Assembly (NCBI RefSeq): GCF_014297365.1
Contig: NZ_JACOQD010000001.1
Span: 1,550,001 to 1,614,000 of the forward strand
Length of the DNA stretch: 64,000 nt
Direction of reading: 5' to 3'
From: Winogradskyella echinorum
Lineage (GTDB): Bacteria; Bacteroidota; Bacteroidia; Flavobacteriales; Flavobacteriaceae
Both the position numbers and the translations under genes were made by a program. Every line of letters starts with the position of its first letter. Position 1 is the first letter of the stretch. Shown in pieces: positions 1-9,300 of this stretch. A model generated the notes under the pieces. It saw nothing but the letters and a program-made list of their open reading frames with translations. It did no database searches and had not been told where the DNA came from.

Positions 1-1
1 A

Positions 2-595
2 GAATCCGAAATTTATACAGAAAGAATCCCAATTACAAAAAGCACAAAACTAAATGCTGCCGTTTTTAATTCCGAAAAACAACTAGGGAAAACCTTTACC
101 CAAGAAATGGTTTTTCATAAAGCCGTCGGTGCAAAAATTACTATAAATAAAGAGCCGCATAAATCGTATTCTGGTAGTGGAGTTGAAGGTTTAATTAATG
201 GTATTAGTGGAAGTGATTCAAGATATGGAGATAAAGAATGGTTAGGATTTTGGGGAGATGATATTGAGATTACGATTGATTTGGGTGAGGAAAAGGAAAT
301 CAATACAATTGAAACACGCTTTTATAATGGGAATGGGCAGTGGATATATGCGCCAAGAGAAATAGTAATTGAATATTTATTGCAGGATGGGATGAGTTTT
401 ACAGATAAACACAATTTGAAAAAATCAAATGACAAAATTATTGAGTTTGATTGTAAGTTAATTAAAATAGAGGATTTAGAAATTAAGGTCGAAAAAATTA
501 TTTTAAAAATTCCAAATTTCGGAACAATCCCAGAAGGAAAACAAGGTGCTGGGAATAAGGCTTGGACGTTTATTGATGAGATAATTGTGAATTAG
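2..595 (+). CDS. GH20-type beta-N-acetylhexosaminidase, C-terminal part (5' end outside window)
   Basis: The reading frame is open from the first bases of the window, so this is the 3' end of a longer gene; the in-frame ATG at 107 is internal. The visible 198 residues hold a short beta-rich linker and then a discoidin (F5/8 type C)-like domain, with 'DLGEEKEINTIETRFYNG' and a C-terminal 'AWTFIDEIIVN', as found at the C-terminus of many Bacteroidota GH20 hexosaminidases. The catalytic domain is not visible, so the family call rests on this tail and on the beta-mannosidase nearby. Any secreted glycoside hydrolase with a carbohydrate-binding F5/8 tail is an alternative. The gene is followed by a repeat-rich spacer and then cutC. 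Confidence 0.6.
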   Translation, partial: ESEIYTERIPITKSTKLNAAVFNSEKQLGKTFTQEMVFHKAVGAKITINKEPHKSYSGSGVEGLINGISGSDSRYGDKEWLGFWGDDIEITIDLGEEKEINTIETRFYNGNGQWIYAPREIVIEYLLQDGMSFTDKHNLKKSNDKIIEFDCKLIKIEDLEIKVEKIILKIPNFGTIPEGKQGAGNKAWTFIDEIIVN

Positions 596-601
596 AGCAT
601 C

Positions 602-697
602 AGTTCGAGTGAAATTGCTTTTTTGCAATTTTGTATCGAGAACCAAGTAAAGACTTCTCGATACAATTCCGATAAAAATCGGAATCACTCGAAGTGA
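602..697. repeat. Imperfect long inverted repeat
   Basis: A left arm starting TTCGAGTGA (604-612) and continuing to TATCGAGAA is mirrored by a right arm TTCTCGATACAATTCC to TCACTCGAA (655-693). Each arm also holds an inner hairpin: ATTGC/GCAAT in the left arm and ATTCCGAT/ATCGGAAT in the right arm. The layout suggests a dispersed intergenic palindromic element, possibly also working as a terminator for the upstream hydrolase. Whether it is repeated elsewhere in the genome cannot be seen here. Confidence 0.55.
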
Positions 698-711
698 CAA
701 CAAGATTTGTC

Positions 712-783
712 ATTCCTGCGCAGGCAGGAATCCACTTTGAAGTAACTTAGTATAAATTAAAAAGATTCCTGCCTTCGCAGGAA
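712..783. repeat. Pair of short GC-rich palindromes before cutC
   Basis: Two palindromes share the core TTCCTGC...GCAGGAA: ATTCCTGC-GCAG-GCAGGAAT at 712-731 and TTCCTGC-CTTC-GCAGGAA at 766-783. They stand out in GC content from the AT-rich surroundings and look like copies of a small repeat. The second ends four bases before the cutC start codon, so its hairpin would cover the ribosome-binding region. Confidence 0.6.
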
Positions 784-787
784 ATAT

Positions 788-1480
788 ATGAAACTAGAAA
801 TCTGCGCCAACTCATATCAATCTGCAAAAAATGCCTGCGACGCAGGAGCACATCGCATAGAATTATGCCAAAAATTATCGGTTGGTGGCATCACACCTTC
901 GTATGGATTACTGAAACAAGTTATTGTCTATTTAAGTATTCCTGTATTTGTATTAATCAGACCAAGAGGTGGTAATTTTGTGTATTCAGAAGATGAATTT
1001 GAAATTATGAAACGTGATATTGAACTCTGCAAAGATTTGGGTTGTCAAGGTATTGTTTCGGGCGTTTTAAACGCTGATAGAACTATAGATTTAAAACGAA
1101 CAAAAGAACTAGTAGAATTATCAAGGCCTTTGAAATTCACATTCCATCGTGCGTTTGATGAGGTCGTAAATCCGAAAGAAGCTTTGGAACAATTAATTGA
1201 TTTGGGAGTTGAACGTGTTCTGACTTCTGGTCAAAAACAATCGGCGGAATTAGGCATAGATTTACTGAAAGAACTTTATGAATTATCAAACGGAAGAATT
1301 GCGATTTTAGCTGGAGGTGGTGTAAATTCAGAAAATGCATCAAAATTTAAAGAAGCAGGACTAAAAGAAATTCACGCATCAGCCTCATCTCAACTAGAAA
1401 TGGATGATTCATTATTTTCGATGCCATTAACAGCTTCGGATCCTCAAAAAATTAAAGCCATTTTAGATGTAATAAATTAG
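788..1480 (+). CDS. cutC: CutC family protein
   Basis: 230 residues, the usual length for CutC, a TIM-barrel family. It starts 'MKLEICANSYQSAKNACDAG' and has the family's 'HRIELCQ', 'PVFVLIRPRGGNF', 'FHRAFD' and 'ILAGGGVN' segments. CutC was named for copper tolerance in E. coli, but its biochemical role is not firmly established. Here it lies between two secreted glycosidases (GH20-like and GH2), and no copper genes are adjacent, so a role linked to glycan breakdown is a reasonable inference. The ATG is directly preceded by a GC-rich hairpin (766-783), which may restrict translation. Confidence 0.9.
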   Translation: MKLEICANSYQSAKNACDAGAHRIELCQKLSVGGITPSYGLLKQVIVYLSIPVFVLIRPRGGNFVYSEDEFEIMKRDIELCKDLGCQGIVSGVLNADRTIDLKRTKELVELSRPLKFTFHRAFDEVVNPKEALEQLIDLGVERVLTSGQKQSAELGIDLLKELYELSNGRIAILAGGGVNSENASKFKEAGLKEIHASASSQLEMDDSLFSMPLTASDPQKIKAILDVIN

Positions 1481-1511
1481 ACCTTTCAGGTTTTTAAAAC
1501 CAGAAAAGTCT
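1480..1511 (+). terminator. Hairpin after cutC
   Basis: An imperfect inverted repeat, GACctTTCaGGTTTT paired with AAAACCaGAAaaGTC around a two-base loop. It starts on the last base of the cutC stop codon and ends about 14 bases before the mannosidase start. There are two mismatches and no clear T-run after the stem, so a partial terminator or RNA-stabilising hairpin is more likely than a strong terminator. Confidence 0.4.
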
Positions 1512-1524
1512 CAAAAGGCCTTGT

Positions 1525-4005
1525 ATGAAACACCTATTTTTTTTCTTCACTTTATGTTTAATTTGTTTTAGCTGTCAACCAGAATACGATGTGCCAGTTA
1601 AAATAGAATTGAATACGAACTGGCAATTCAAAAAAGTAACAGATTCGGTTTGGCAATCGGCAACAGTTCCTGGTAATGTGCATTCCGATTTGTTAGTACT
1701 TGGTTTAATTGAAGATCCATTTATTGGCAAGAATGAGGAAAACGTACAATGGGTTTCTGAAACCGATTGGGAATATAAAACGACATTTTCTTTAGACGAA
1801 GAAACACTGCAAAAGAAAAACTTTGAACTCAATTTTGAAGGTTTAGACACCTATGCTTCGGTTTATTTAAATGATAGTTTAATTCTGAGTGCTAATAATG
1901 CGTTTAGAACATGGAATGTAAATGTTAAGTCACTTTTGAAAACAGAAAACGAAATTAGAATTTTGTTTGAATCCACGTCAAAATTTGAAGAAGCAGAAAA
2001 AGAAAAATTATCATATGAACTACCAGAAGGTGAACGCATTTTCACAAGAAAAGCACAATTTCAATACGGTTGGGATTGGGGACCGAAGTTGAATACTAGT
2101 GGGATTTGGCGACCGATTAAGTTGGTGGCTTGGAATGATTATAAAATAAGAGAAATAGACATAAAACAAATTAAATTAAATGATTCTATCGCGGATATTT
2201 TACTTGATGTTAAAAAACTTTCGAATGTAGAACTAGATAAAAATTTAACTTATAAAATCTACATTAATGATAAGCTAATGAAGACTCCCAATGAAGTTCT
2301 AAAAGGTTATACTTGGGCTACTCGTTTACAATTAAAAAATCCGAAACGCTGGTGGCCTCACAATCTAGGTGAACCTTATTTGTATGATATAAAGGTGGTT
2401 GTAAAAGAAGAAAATAAAATTCTAGACAGTATTTCAATTAAAAAAGGATTAAGAACCATAGAACTAGTCGCTGAAAAAGATAGTATTGGCGAGTCCTTTT
2501 ATTTTAAAGTCAACGATGTGCCAGTTTATGCAAAAGGAGCGAATTACATTCCGCAAAATAGCTTTCAGAATAACGTCACAGATGCCCATTATGAAAAACT
2601 CTTAAATGATGTGGTCGATGCCAATATGAATATGCTTAGAGTTTGGGGAGGAGGCATTTATGAAAATGATATTTTCTATGACTTATGTGATGAAAAAGGT
2701 ATTTTAGTTTGGCAAGATTTTATGTTTGCTTGTGCTATGTACCCTGGTGACGATGATTTTCTGGGAAATGTACAGCAAGAAGCTAGTTACAATGTAAAAC
2801 GGCTTAGGAATCACGCTTCAATTGCGTTGTGGTGCGGTAACAATGAAAACTCAGAAGGATGGCATCGTTGGGGTTGGCAAGATGGTAGAAGTGAAGAAGA
2901 TAAAGAAGAGATTTGGAACAACTATTTAAAAGTATTTGATTCTATTTTACCGAATACAGTTGAGCAATTAACAGACACAGATTATTGGGAATCCTCTCCA
3001 AAATATGGCAGAGGAAATCCCAAATACAAAACGGAAGGTGATGCACATGATTGGTGGATTTGGCACGATGGTTATCCGTTTGAACACTTAGAAGAAAACG
3101 TACCACGTTTTATGAGTGAGTTTGGCTTTCAGTCGTTTCCGAGTTATGAAACAATTCGGTTCATTAATCAGAATGATAGTCTAGAAATAACTTCCGAAGG
3201 CTTTAAAAATCATCAAAAACATTCCAGTGGGTTTCAATTTATTGAAGATTATATGAAGCGTGATTTTCCTGTGCCAGAAAGTCCAGAGGACTATGTGTAT
3301 ATGAGCCAAGTTTTACAAGCCTATGGAATTACTAAAGGTATTGAAGCACAACGACGAGCTAAACCCTATAATATGGGAACTTTGTATTGGCAACTTAACG
3401 ATTGTTGGCCAGCAGTATCTTGGAGCAGTATCGATTATTTTGGAAATTGGAAAGCCTTACATTATAATGCTAAACGAAGTTTCGAGAACTTATTTATATC
3501 TTCAAAAGTTGAAAATGGTATTCTGGAAACTTGGATTGTTAATGATGATTTAAATGAATATAATGACGATTTACTAATAAAAATTATTGATTTTGACGGC
3601 AATATATTATGGTTAACATTGGAAAAGGCTACTGTAAATTCAAATTCGAGCGACATTAAACGTGAAACAGATTTAAGAGATTTAAATCTTGCTGAATCGG
3701 AAGTTGTCGTTGTTTCATATTTTAAAAATAAAAGGAACCTACATTACCTCGTAAAACCAAAGGATTTAAAATTGAAACAAGCAGAAATTCAGCAAACAAT
3801 CTCAAAAACAAAAGATGGTTTTAAAATTGAATTATCAAGTAAAACCCTTCAAAAAGATGTGTTTTTATTCACAAAAGCAAAAGGACATTTTTCTGATAAT
3901 TTCTTCGACTTACTGCCAAATGAGTCAAAAACTATCGAATTTGTTACCCAAAACAAGAAACCAGTTAACTTCAACATTAAATGCATTAACAATTTTATAA
4001 GATAG
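1525..4005 (+). CDS. Beta-mannosidase (GH2), lipoprotein
   Basis: 826 residues, typical of GH2 beta-mannosidases, which remove terminal beta-mannose from N-glycan cores or mannans. The N-terminus 'MKHLFFFFTLCLICFSCQPE' is a lipoprotein signal with Cys17, so the enzyme is probably membrane-anchored in the periplasm or at the surface. Order: N-terminal jelly-roll ('WQFKKVTDSVWQSATVPGNVHSDL'), Ig-like domain, then a TIM barrel with the acid/base Glu in 'LWCGNNENSEGW' and the nucleophile Glu in 'FMSEFGFQSFP'. 'GGGIYEND' and 'WQLNDCWPAVSW' are also characteristic. With the upstream hexosaminidase this suggests release of GlcNAc and mannose from glycoprotein glycans. Confidence 0.92.
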   Translation: MKHLFFFFTLCLICFSCQPEYDVPVKIELNTNWQFKKVTDSVWQSATVPGNVHSDLLVLGLIEDPFIGKNEENVQWVSETDWEYKTTFSLDEETLQKKNFELNFEGLDTYASVYLNDSLILSANNAFRTWNVNVKSLLKTENEIRILFESTSKFEEAEKEKLSYELPEGERIFTRKAQFQYGWDWGPKLNTSGIWRPIKLVAWNDYKIREIDIKQIKLNDSIADILLDVKKLSNVELDKNLTYKIYINDKLMKTPNEVLKGYTWATRLQLKNPKRWWPHNLGEPYLYDIKVVVKEENKILDSISIKKGLRTIELVAEKDSIGESFYFKVNDVPVYAKGANYIPQNSFQNNVTDAHYEKLLNDVVDANMNMLRVWGGGIYENDIFYDLCDEKGILVWQDFMFACAMYPGDDDFLGNVQQEASYNVKRLRNHASIALWCGNNENSEGWHRWGWQDGRSEEDKEEIWNNYLKVFDSILPNTVEQLTDTDYWESSPKYGRGNPKYKTEGDAHDWWIWHDGYPFEHLEENVPRFMSEFGFQSFPSYETIRFINQNDSLEITSEGFKNHQKHSSGFQFIEDYMKRDFPVPESPEDYVYMSQVLQAYGITKGIEAQRRAKPYNMGTLYWQLNDCWPAVSWSSIDYFGNWKALHYNAKRSFENLFISSKVENGILETWIVNDDLNEYNDDLLIKIIDFDGNILWLTLEKATVNSNSSDIKRETDLRDLNLAESEVVVVSYFKNKRNLHYLVKPKDLKLKQAEIQQTISKTKDGFKIELSSKTLQKDVFLFTKAKGHFSDNFFDLLPNESKTIEFVTQNKKPVNFNIKCINNFIR

Positions 4006-4047
4006 TTTGTAGTTTCGTTCACTAAATTTGCATTTCAAAATTAGTCT

Positions 4048-5274
4048 ATGACGCGTTGGATAATTTTTATTATTATATACTTAATATTGACTGTTTATGG
4101 TTTTCAGGCCATAAAAACAATTACTAAGTATAGTTGGGTGCATTACATTTTTATAGCTATTGCTATTATTATAGTTGGTAATTTTATATTTCAATTTGCT
4201 AGTTCTAGTGAAGGTCGGGTTCTTAGTCCTTCTAAGAGTTATGCTTTTGGGTTTCTATTGTCGTTTATGTCATTAAATTTAGTCTTAGTCCCTATTCTTT
4301 TAGGAGAAGATATTATAAGAAGTGCCTTAGGATTGTACGATAAATTAGTAACTAAAGAATCTTTTTATTTACCATCAAGAAGAAAATTTGTAAGTCAGAT
4401 AGCACTTGGTCTAGCGGCTATTCCATTTTCATCATTACTTTATGGCATGTATAAGGGTAAATATAATTTTAGAGTACTTAATTATACACTTCATTTTGAG
4501 GATTTACCAGATGCTTTTGATGGTTATAAAATAACCCAAATTAGTGATATACATTCTGGAAGTTTTGATAATAAAGCAAAGATAGAATATGCAGTTGACT
4601 TAATTAATGAACAGCAATCTGATGTGTTGCTATTTACAGGAGATATGGTAAATAATAAGGCTTCAGAAATGATTCCTTGGAAGGACACATTTAAAAGGTT
4701 GAAAGCAAAAGATGGTAAATTTTCAGTACTTGGAAACCATGATTATGGTGATTATGTAGATTGGCCAAATAAAGAAGATAAAGCGCAAAATTTAGAAGAT
4801 TTAATGACGATTCAAAAAGAAATAGGTTTTGATTTATTATTAAATGAACATCGCTATCTTCAAAAAGATGGACAGCGTATAGCTCTTGTTGGAGTAGAAA
4901 ACTGGGGGAAAGGTGGTTTTAAAAAAGCAGGTGACTTAAAAAAGGCATCTTCAAAAATTCAGCCTGAAGATTTTAAAATTTTAATGAGTCACGATCCAAG
5001 TCATTGGGAAGCTGAGGTAATTAACGATGCCTATAAATATCATTTAACCTTAAGCGGACATACACATGGTATGCAATTTGGTATTGAAATTCCAGGTTGG
5101 ATAAAATGGAGTCCAGTAAAATGGCGTTATAAACATTGGGCTGGAATCTATGAGGAGTTAGACCAATATATTAATGTAAATAGAGGGTTTGGTTACTTGG
5201 GTTATCCTGGTCGCGTAGGAATATGGCCTGAAATAACAGTGATAGAGCTCAAAAAAGGGATAAAAGAAGTATAA
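4048..5274 (+). CDS. Membrane metallophosphoesterase (calcineurin-like)
   Basis: 408 residues. The first 130 or so are hydrophobic and predict about four membrane segments (roughly 4-20, 32-51, 66-86, 114-131). The rest is a calcineurin-like phosphoesterase domain with the full metal-binding set: D167-x-H169 in 'ISDIHSG', G-D199 in 'LFTGDMV', 'LGNHDYG' around 230 and 'LSGHTHG' near 343. Family members hydrolyse phosphomonoesters or phosphodiesters, including UDP-diacylglucosamine or lipid-linked substrates; the substrate here cannot be told. The active site probably lies on the outer face of the inner membrane, by analogy with YkuE/YaeI-type proteins. A good -7 box (TAAATTTG, 4023-4030) precedes it, but without a properly spaced -33 element. 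Confidence 0.85.
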   Translation: MTRWIIFIIIYLILTVYGFQAIKTITKYSWVHYIFIAIAIIIVGNFIFQFASSSEGRVLSPSKSYAFGFLLSFMSLNLVLVPILLGEDIIRSALGLYDKLVTKESFYLPSRRKFVSQIALGLAAIPFSSLLYGMYKGKYNFRVLNYTLHFEDLPDAFDGYKITQISDIHSGSFDNKAKIEYAVDLINEQQSDVLLFTGDMVNNKASEMIPWKDTFKRLKAKDGKFSVLGNHDYGDYVDWPNKEDKAQNLEDLMTIQKEIGFDLLLNEHRYLQKDGQRIALVGVENWGKGGFKKAGDLKKASSKIQPEDFKILMSHDPSHWEAEVINDAYKYHLTLSGHTHGMQFGIEIPGWIKWSPVKWRYKHWAGIYEELDQYINVNRGFGYLGYPGRVGIWPEITVIELKKGIKEV

Positions 5275-5384
5275 TTGTTTAGAATTGCTTATTTTTATCT
5301 TATGAGTGCTTTAATTACAATCAATTAGTACAAGAATATTGTATAAGTTTGAAGGACTTATTTATTTGACTAAAACTAAATAAT

Positions 5385-5681
5385 ATGTCAAAATTTGGGG
5401 AATTAATAGATGTCGAAATTCCAGTTCTATTAGACTTCTACACAGAATGGAATGATCAGTCCATTGCAATGCATCCAATACTTAGAGATGTAGCTGCGGC
5501 ACTTGGTGATAAAGCCAAAGTGATAAAAATAGATGTAGATAAAAACAAGGAGTTAGCAGAAGCGCTTAGAGTAAAAGGTTTGCCTACTTTAATTATTTAC
5601 AAAAATGGCGAAATGAAATGGCGTCATAGTGGTGAGCAAGATGCTAATACGCTAATTGGTATTATTCAAGAATACGTTTAA
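5385..5681 (+). CDS. Thioredoxin-fold protein lacking the CxxC active site
   Basis: 98 residues with thioredoxin architecture: 'PVLLDFYTEWNDQS' at the strand/active-site position, 'VIKIDVDKNKELAEALRVKGLPTLIIYKNGE' with the cis-Pro loop intact, and a final amphipathic helix. Where thioredoxin has WCGPC this protein has W-N-D-Q-S, and there is no cysteine anywhere, so it cannot do dithiol-disulfide exchange. It may work as a binding or chaperone-like thioredoxin fold. It ends tail-to-tail with the deacetylase, the two genes overlapping by four bases. The fold call is firm; the function is unknown. Confidence 0.85.
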   Translation: MSKFGELIDVEIPVLLDFYTEWNDQSIAMHPILRDVAAALGDKAKVIKIDVDKNKELAEALRVKGLPTLIIYKNGEMKWRHSGEQDANTLIGIIQEYV

Positions 5682-6346
5682 GATAAAGCCTTAAATACAT
5701 ATCCTTTTTCGGTGTAATAATCTAAAACTTTTGGTAACACATATTTTAAATTTCGTGATGCTTTAACACTATCATGAAACACAATAATGCTGCCTTCTTT
5801 AGCAGCAGAAATAACGTTGTTGTAGCAAGTACCTTCATTTACAGATTTATCCCAATCGTAAGACAATACATCCCAAAGTACTATTTTATAATCTAGTTTT
5901 TGAAGTTTTTTACTTTGTTTAGTTTTAAACTTACCATATGGTGGTCTAAAAAGATTGGTAGACCTTTGTTGGTATAGGTTTGAAAAATTTGAATTTTGAA
6001 TTTGAAATTGTATCACTGAGTCCGTCAATTCCACATCACCAACATAGTCTTTAGTCTTTGTTTTCCAGCCTTTTAAATGATTATATGTGTGGTTACCAAT
6101 TGCGTGTCCACCTGCCAAAATATTTTGAAAAATTTCAATATTACGTTCAATATTATTGCCAATACAAAAGAAGGTTGCTTTTGCGTTATATTGATTTAAT
6201 GTATCTAATACCCAGTTTGTTATTTCTGGTGTGGGCCCATCATCAAAAGTAAGATAGAGTTCTTTCTCATTGGTATAAATGTTCCAAATAAAATTTGGAA
6301 ATAATGTTTTTACAAATCCAGGAGTTTTTGCTGGAATAATCTTCAT
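5678..6346 (-). CDS. Polysaccharide deacetylase (NodB domain, CE4)
   Basis: 222 residues with the complete CE4 motif set: 'LTFDDGPTP' (catalytic Asp and metal-binding Asp), 'IGNHTYNH' (metal His residues), 'FRPPYGKF', 'DVLSYDWD' and 'IIVFHDS'. Such enzymes remove N-acetyl groups from peptidoglycan or other GlcNAc polymers. There is no obvious signal peptide, only a short basic N-terminus ('MKIIPAKTPGFVKTLFPNF'), so location is unclear. It starts 8 bases after the stop codon of the DUF2723 gene on the same strand, so the two are almost certainly cotranscribed, which suggests a shared cell-envelope glycan task. Confidence 0.9.
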   Translation of the reverse strand: MKIIPAKTPGFVKTLFPNFIWNIYTNEKELYLTFDDGPTPEITNWVLDTLNQYNAKATFFCIGNNIERNIEIFQNILAGGHAIGNHTYNHLKGWKTKTKDYVGDVELTDSVIQFQIQNSNFSNLYQQRSTNLFRPPYGKFKTKQSKKLQKLDYKIVLWDVLSYDWDKSVNEGTCYNNVISAAKEGSIIVFHDSVKASRNLKYVLPKVLDYYTEKGYVFKALS

Positions 6347-6354
6347 ACTATTTT

Positions 6355-9300
6355 TTACTGTTCAGGTGATAAATTTTTAATTGTGTCTTTTACAGTTGTA
6401 TTTAAGTCTAGATCCTCTGGTATCTGTGGAGCTTCTTCCTCACTGTAACGACTCATTAATTCATCAAATAAACTAAAATAACTATTAAATGTTTTAGTCT
6501 CTTCTAAGGCAAAATCTTTATCATTATAGATTACTAAAATATCCACTAACGCTCTATAACGTTGTATATCTAAATAGATTTCCTCTCCAACTTTTCTTTC
6601 TTGATTTTCAATAGAAAGACCACTGTAATACACTAAATTTTCTTGATATTTCTTGGCAACATCTTTAAATAATGCTCTACCTTTTTCTACATTTCCTATT
6701 TCGTAATATGCGCTAATATAAGGCTCTAATAATGAGTAAAACCCAAATTTATCTACAGGCATTTTTTCCATGGCGATATCAGCAATCTCTTCCGCTTTAT
6801 CTAATTTGTCTTCATTGATAAGTTGCTCAATTAGACGTGCCAAATTACCTCTGTAGGTTATTCCATTTCGTCTCGATTCTATATCGAGATAAATATCGTT
6901 TTCACTTCCTCCCCATTCCCAATCTTTAACCATATTATACATTAAATCTGGATCTACTCTGCCCATATCGTAAGGGTTTGCTCTATCTACTGGAGTTTTA
7001 ATAGGTACTAATTTGTAACACATACCATCTAACTGTAAATAGTCTTTTAACCAAATGTAATCTTCGTCACTAAACGCACCTCCTGTAAAATAGATAGGAC
7101 GTTCCCAATTGTTATTGGCAATAATATCTAACATTAGCAGTCTATGCTTGTAGATATAACTTCCACCAATTCTGGCATATAGATTATCTTCTATTTTATC
7201 CGCATCTTTAGCTTGTACTAAACCATTTTTAAGAACTTCAGCTTTATTTACAGGAATACTAATATTTCTTGTAGGGAAGTAATTAGAATTTAAAATGTAT
7301 TTAGGATAACCTTCTGGGTCATCACCTTGTTTTTCAATTACATATCTAAATTTGGTATTAGGTTTTTCGCTCGAAACAAAATCCATAAAGTCTTTAATAG
7401 GCAATGTGTCATTGGCAATTTGCTCGTTTATTTCTCGATATATGGTAATATCTCTAGTGCCTGCTCTGTACTGTTTGTGAGTCAATTTAGAAGGAATAGG
7501 GTCACTTTCATAAGCTTTGCGTTTCATCTGATCGATATACCAATCCGTTTGAAATAAACTAGTATTTACAACACGTACATCTGTGCGTACTCCTTCAATT
7601 TCTTGTAAATACCACAACGGAAATGAGTCGTTATCTCCAATGGTAAAGAGAATAGCATTTGGTGCACAAGATTCTAAGTACTTGCGAGCCATGGCATTGG
7701 CAGTGTATTTGCCAGAACGATCATGGTCATCCCAGTTATTTGCTGCTAAAATGCCAGGCACAATAATGATACAAACTAAGGTAATTACTGGTGCTAATAA
7801 TTTTGTTTTAATGCTCGATTTTAAGATATCATATAATGCGTAAACACCGAATCCTATCCAAATGGCAAAAACGTAAAAAGAACCTACGACCGAATAATCA
7901 CGTTCACGAGGTTCAAACGGTCTAACATTAGTGTAAAATTGGATAGCTATACCTGTTAGTAAGAAAAACACAAGTAATACCCAAAAACGCTTTTTATCTA
8001 CATTTAGTAAAAAGAAAAAGCCAATTAGTCCTAGTAATAATGGTAAGAAATAATACGTATTACGAGCTTTGTTTTCTAATACATCTGTTGGTAAATTGTC
8101 TTGAGACATACCTAAATGTATTTCATCTAAAAATTTAATTCCTGAAATCCAATTGCCATTAAAATCATCGTATTTACCTTGAATATCGTTTTGTCTTCCG
8201 GTGAAATTCCACATAAAATAACGCCAATACATATAACCAAATTGGTATTGAAACATATAAGCTAAGTTATCCCCAAAAGAAGGCTTTTCAACAATTAAAT
8301 ATTGTTGGCCATAGCGCTTTAAAAAATTGTTGTAATCTTCGTAATCAATTTCACCTTGGGCAATGCGCATTTTAAAATCATTAATGATTTGGTCAAATTG
8401 TCGTTTTTCTTGTAACGCATACTGATTGGCTTGTTCTTCAGGTAAACCTGCATTTAAAGCTTGTCTTCGGGCTTGGGTTTGTATATTTGGGTTAGCTTTA
8501 AATTCAATTAAGCCAGTAAACATCATATAGTTTTCTGCATGCTCACTGCTCCACATTCTTGGTAAAACTGAAGCGTGTTCGTGGTTGTAATTTTGTTTAC
8601 TGCCTTTCCAGTCGTTTATAACAACATACTTACCAAGTTCTTCATCACGTTCATAGTTTTTCTTATCATCTATATAAGGCTCATCTTTATCTGCACCAGA
8701 ATATACTTCGGTAAACTGAGGGCCATAAAACAAGTGTGTTTCAGGATATTGTTCTAAGTTGTAATAAGCTAAAAGTTCTCGAGCATCCGAAGGGTCATTT
8801 TCATTGATTATTACATTAGCGTTAGCTCTTATTGGTAACATCATCCACGACGAAAATCCAATAAAAATAAACATAAGACAAAGTACCAAAGTGTTTGCAT
8901 GTAACATGCCTTTTTTCTTGGTATAATTGAGTCCAAAATAAAATAGACCAATAACCATTAATCCAGTAATTATGGTGCCTGAATTAAAAGGTAAGCCTAT
9001 TGAATTTACAAAAAACACCTCTAAATAACCAAACAATTTAAGTGTAGATGGAAGCAATAATTTGAATATAAAAAGTAGAATAGCAGCGGATGCTATATTG
9101 GCAATAATAAAATTCTTTACGGTAATGGTTTTATAATTCTTAAAGTAATAAATAAGACCAATAGCAGGAATGGTTAATAAGCCCATAAAATGGACGCCAA
9201 AAGATAATCCAATTACAAAAGCAATTAAAATTAACCAACGGTTTCCTCTGGATGTGTCCATGTCTTGTTCCCAGCGTAATGCTAAATAAAACATTACAGC

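Noticed and set aside
602-783. CRISPR-like repeats
   Set aside because: The palindromes are too few and irregularly spaced, and no cas genes are present.
4006-4030. Promoter for the metallophosphoesterase (TTTG and TAAATTTG)
   Set aside because: The two elements are only 13 bases apart instead of about 19-20, so only the -7 box is convincing.
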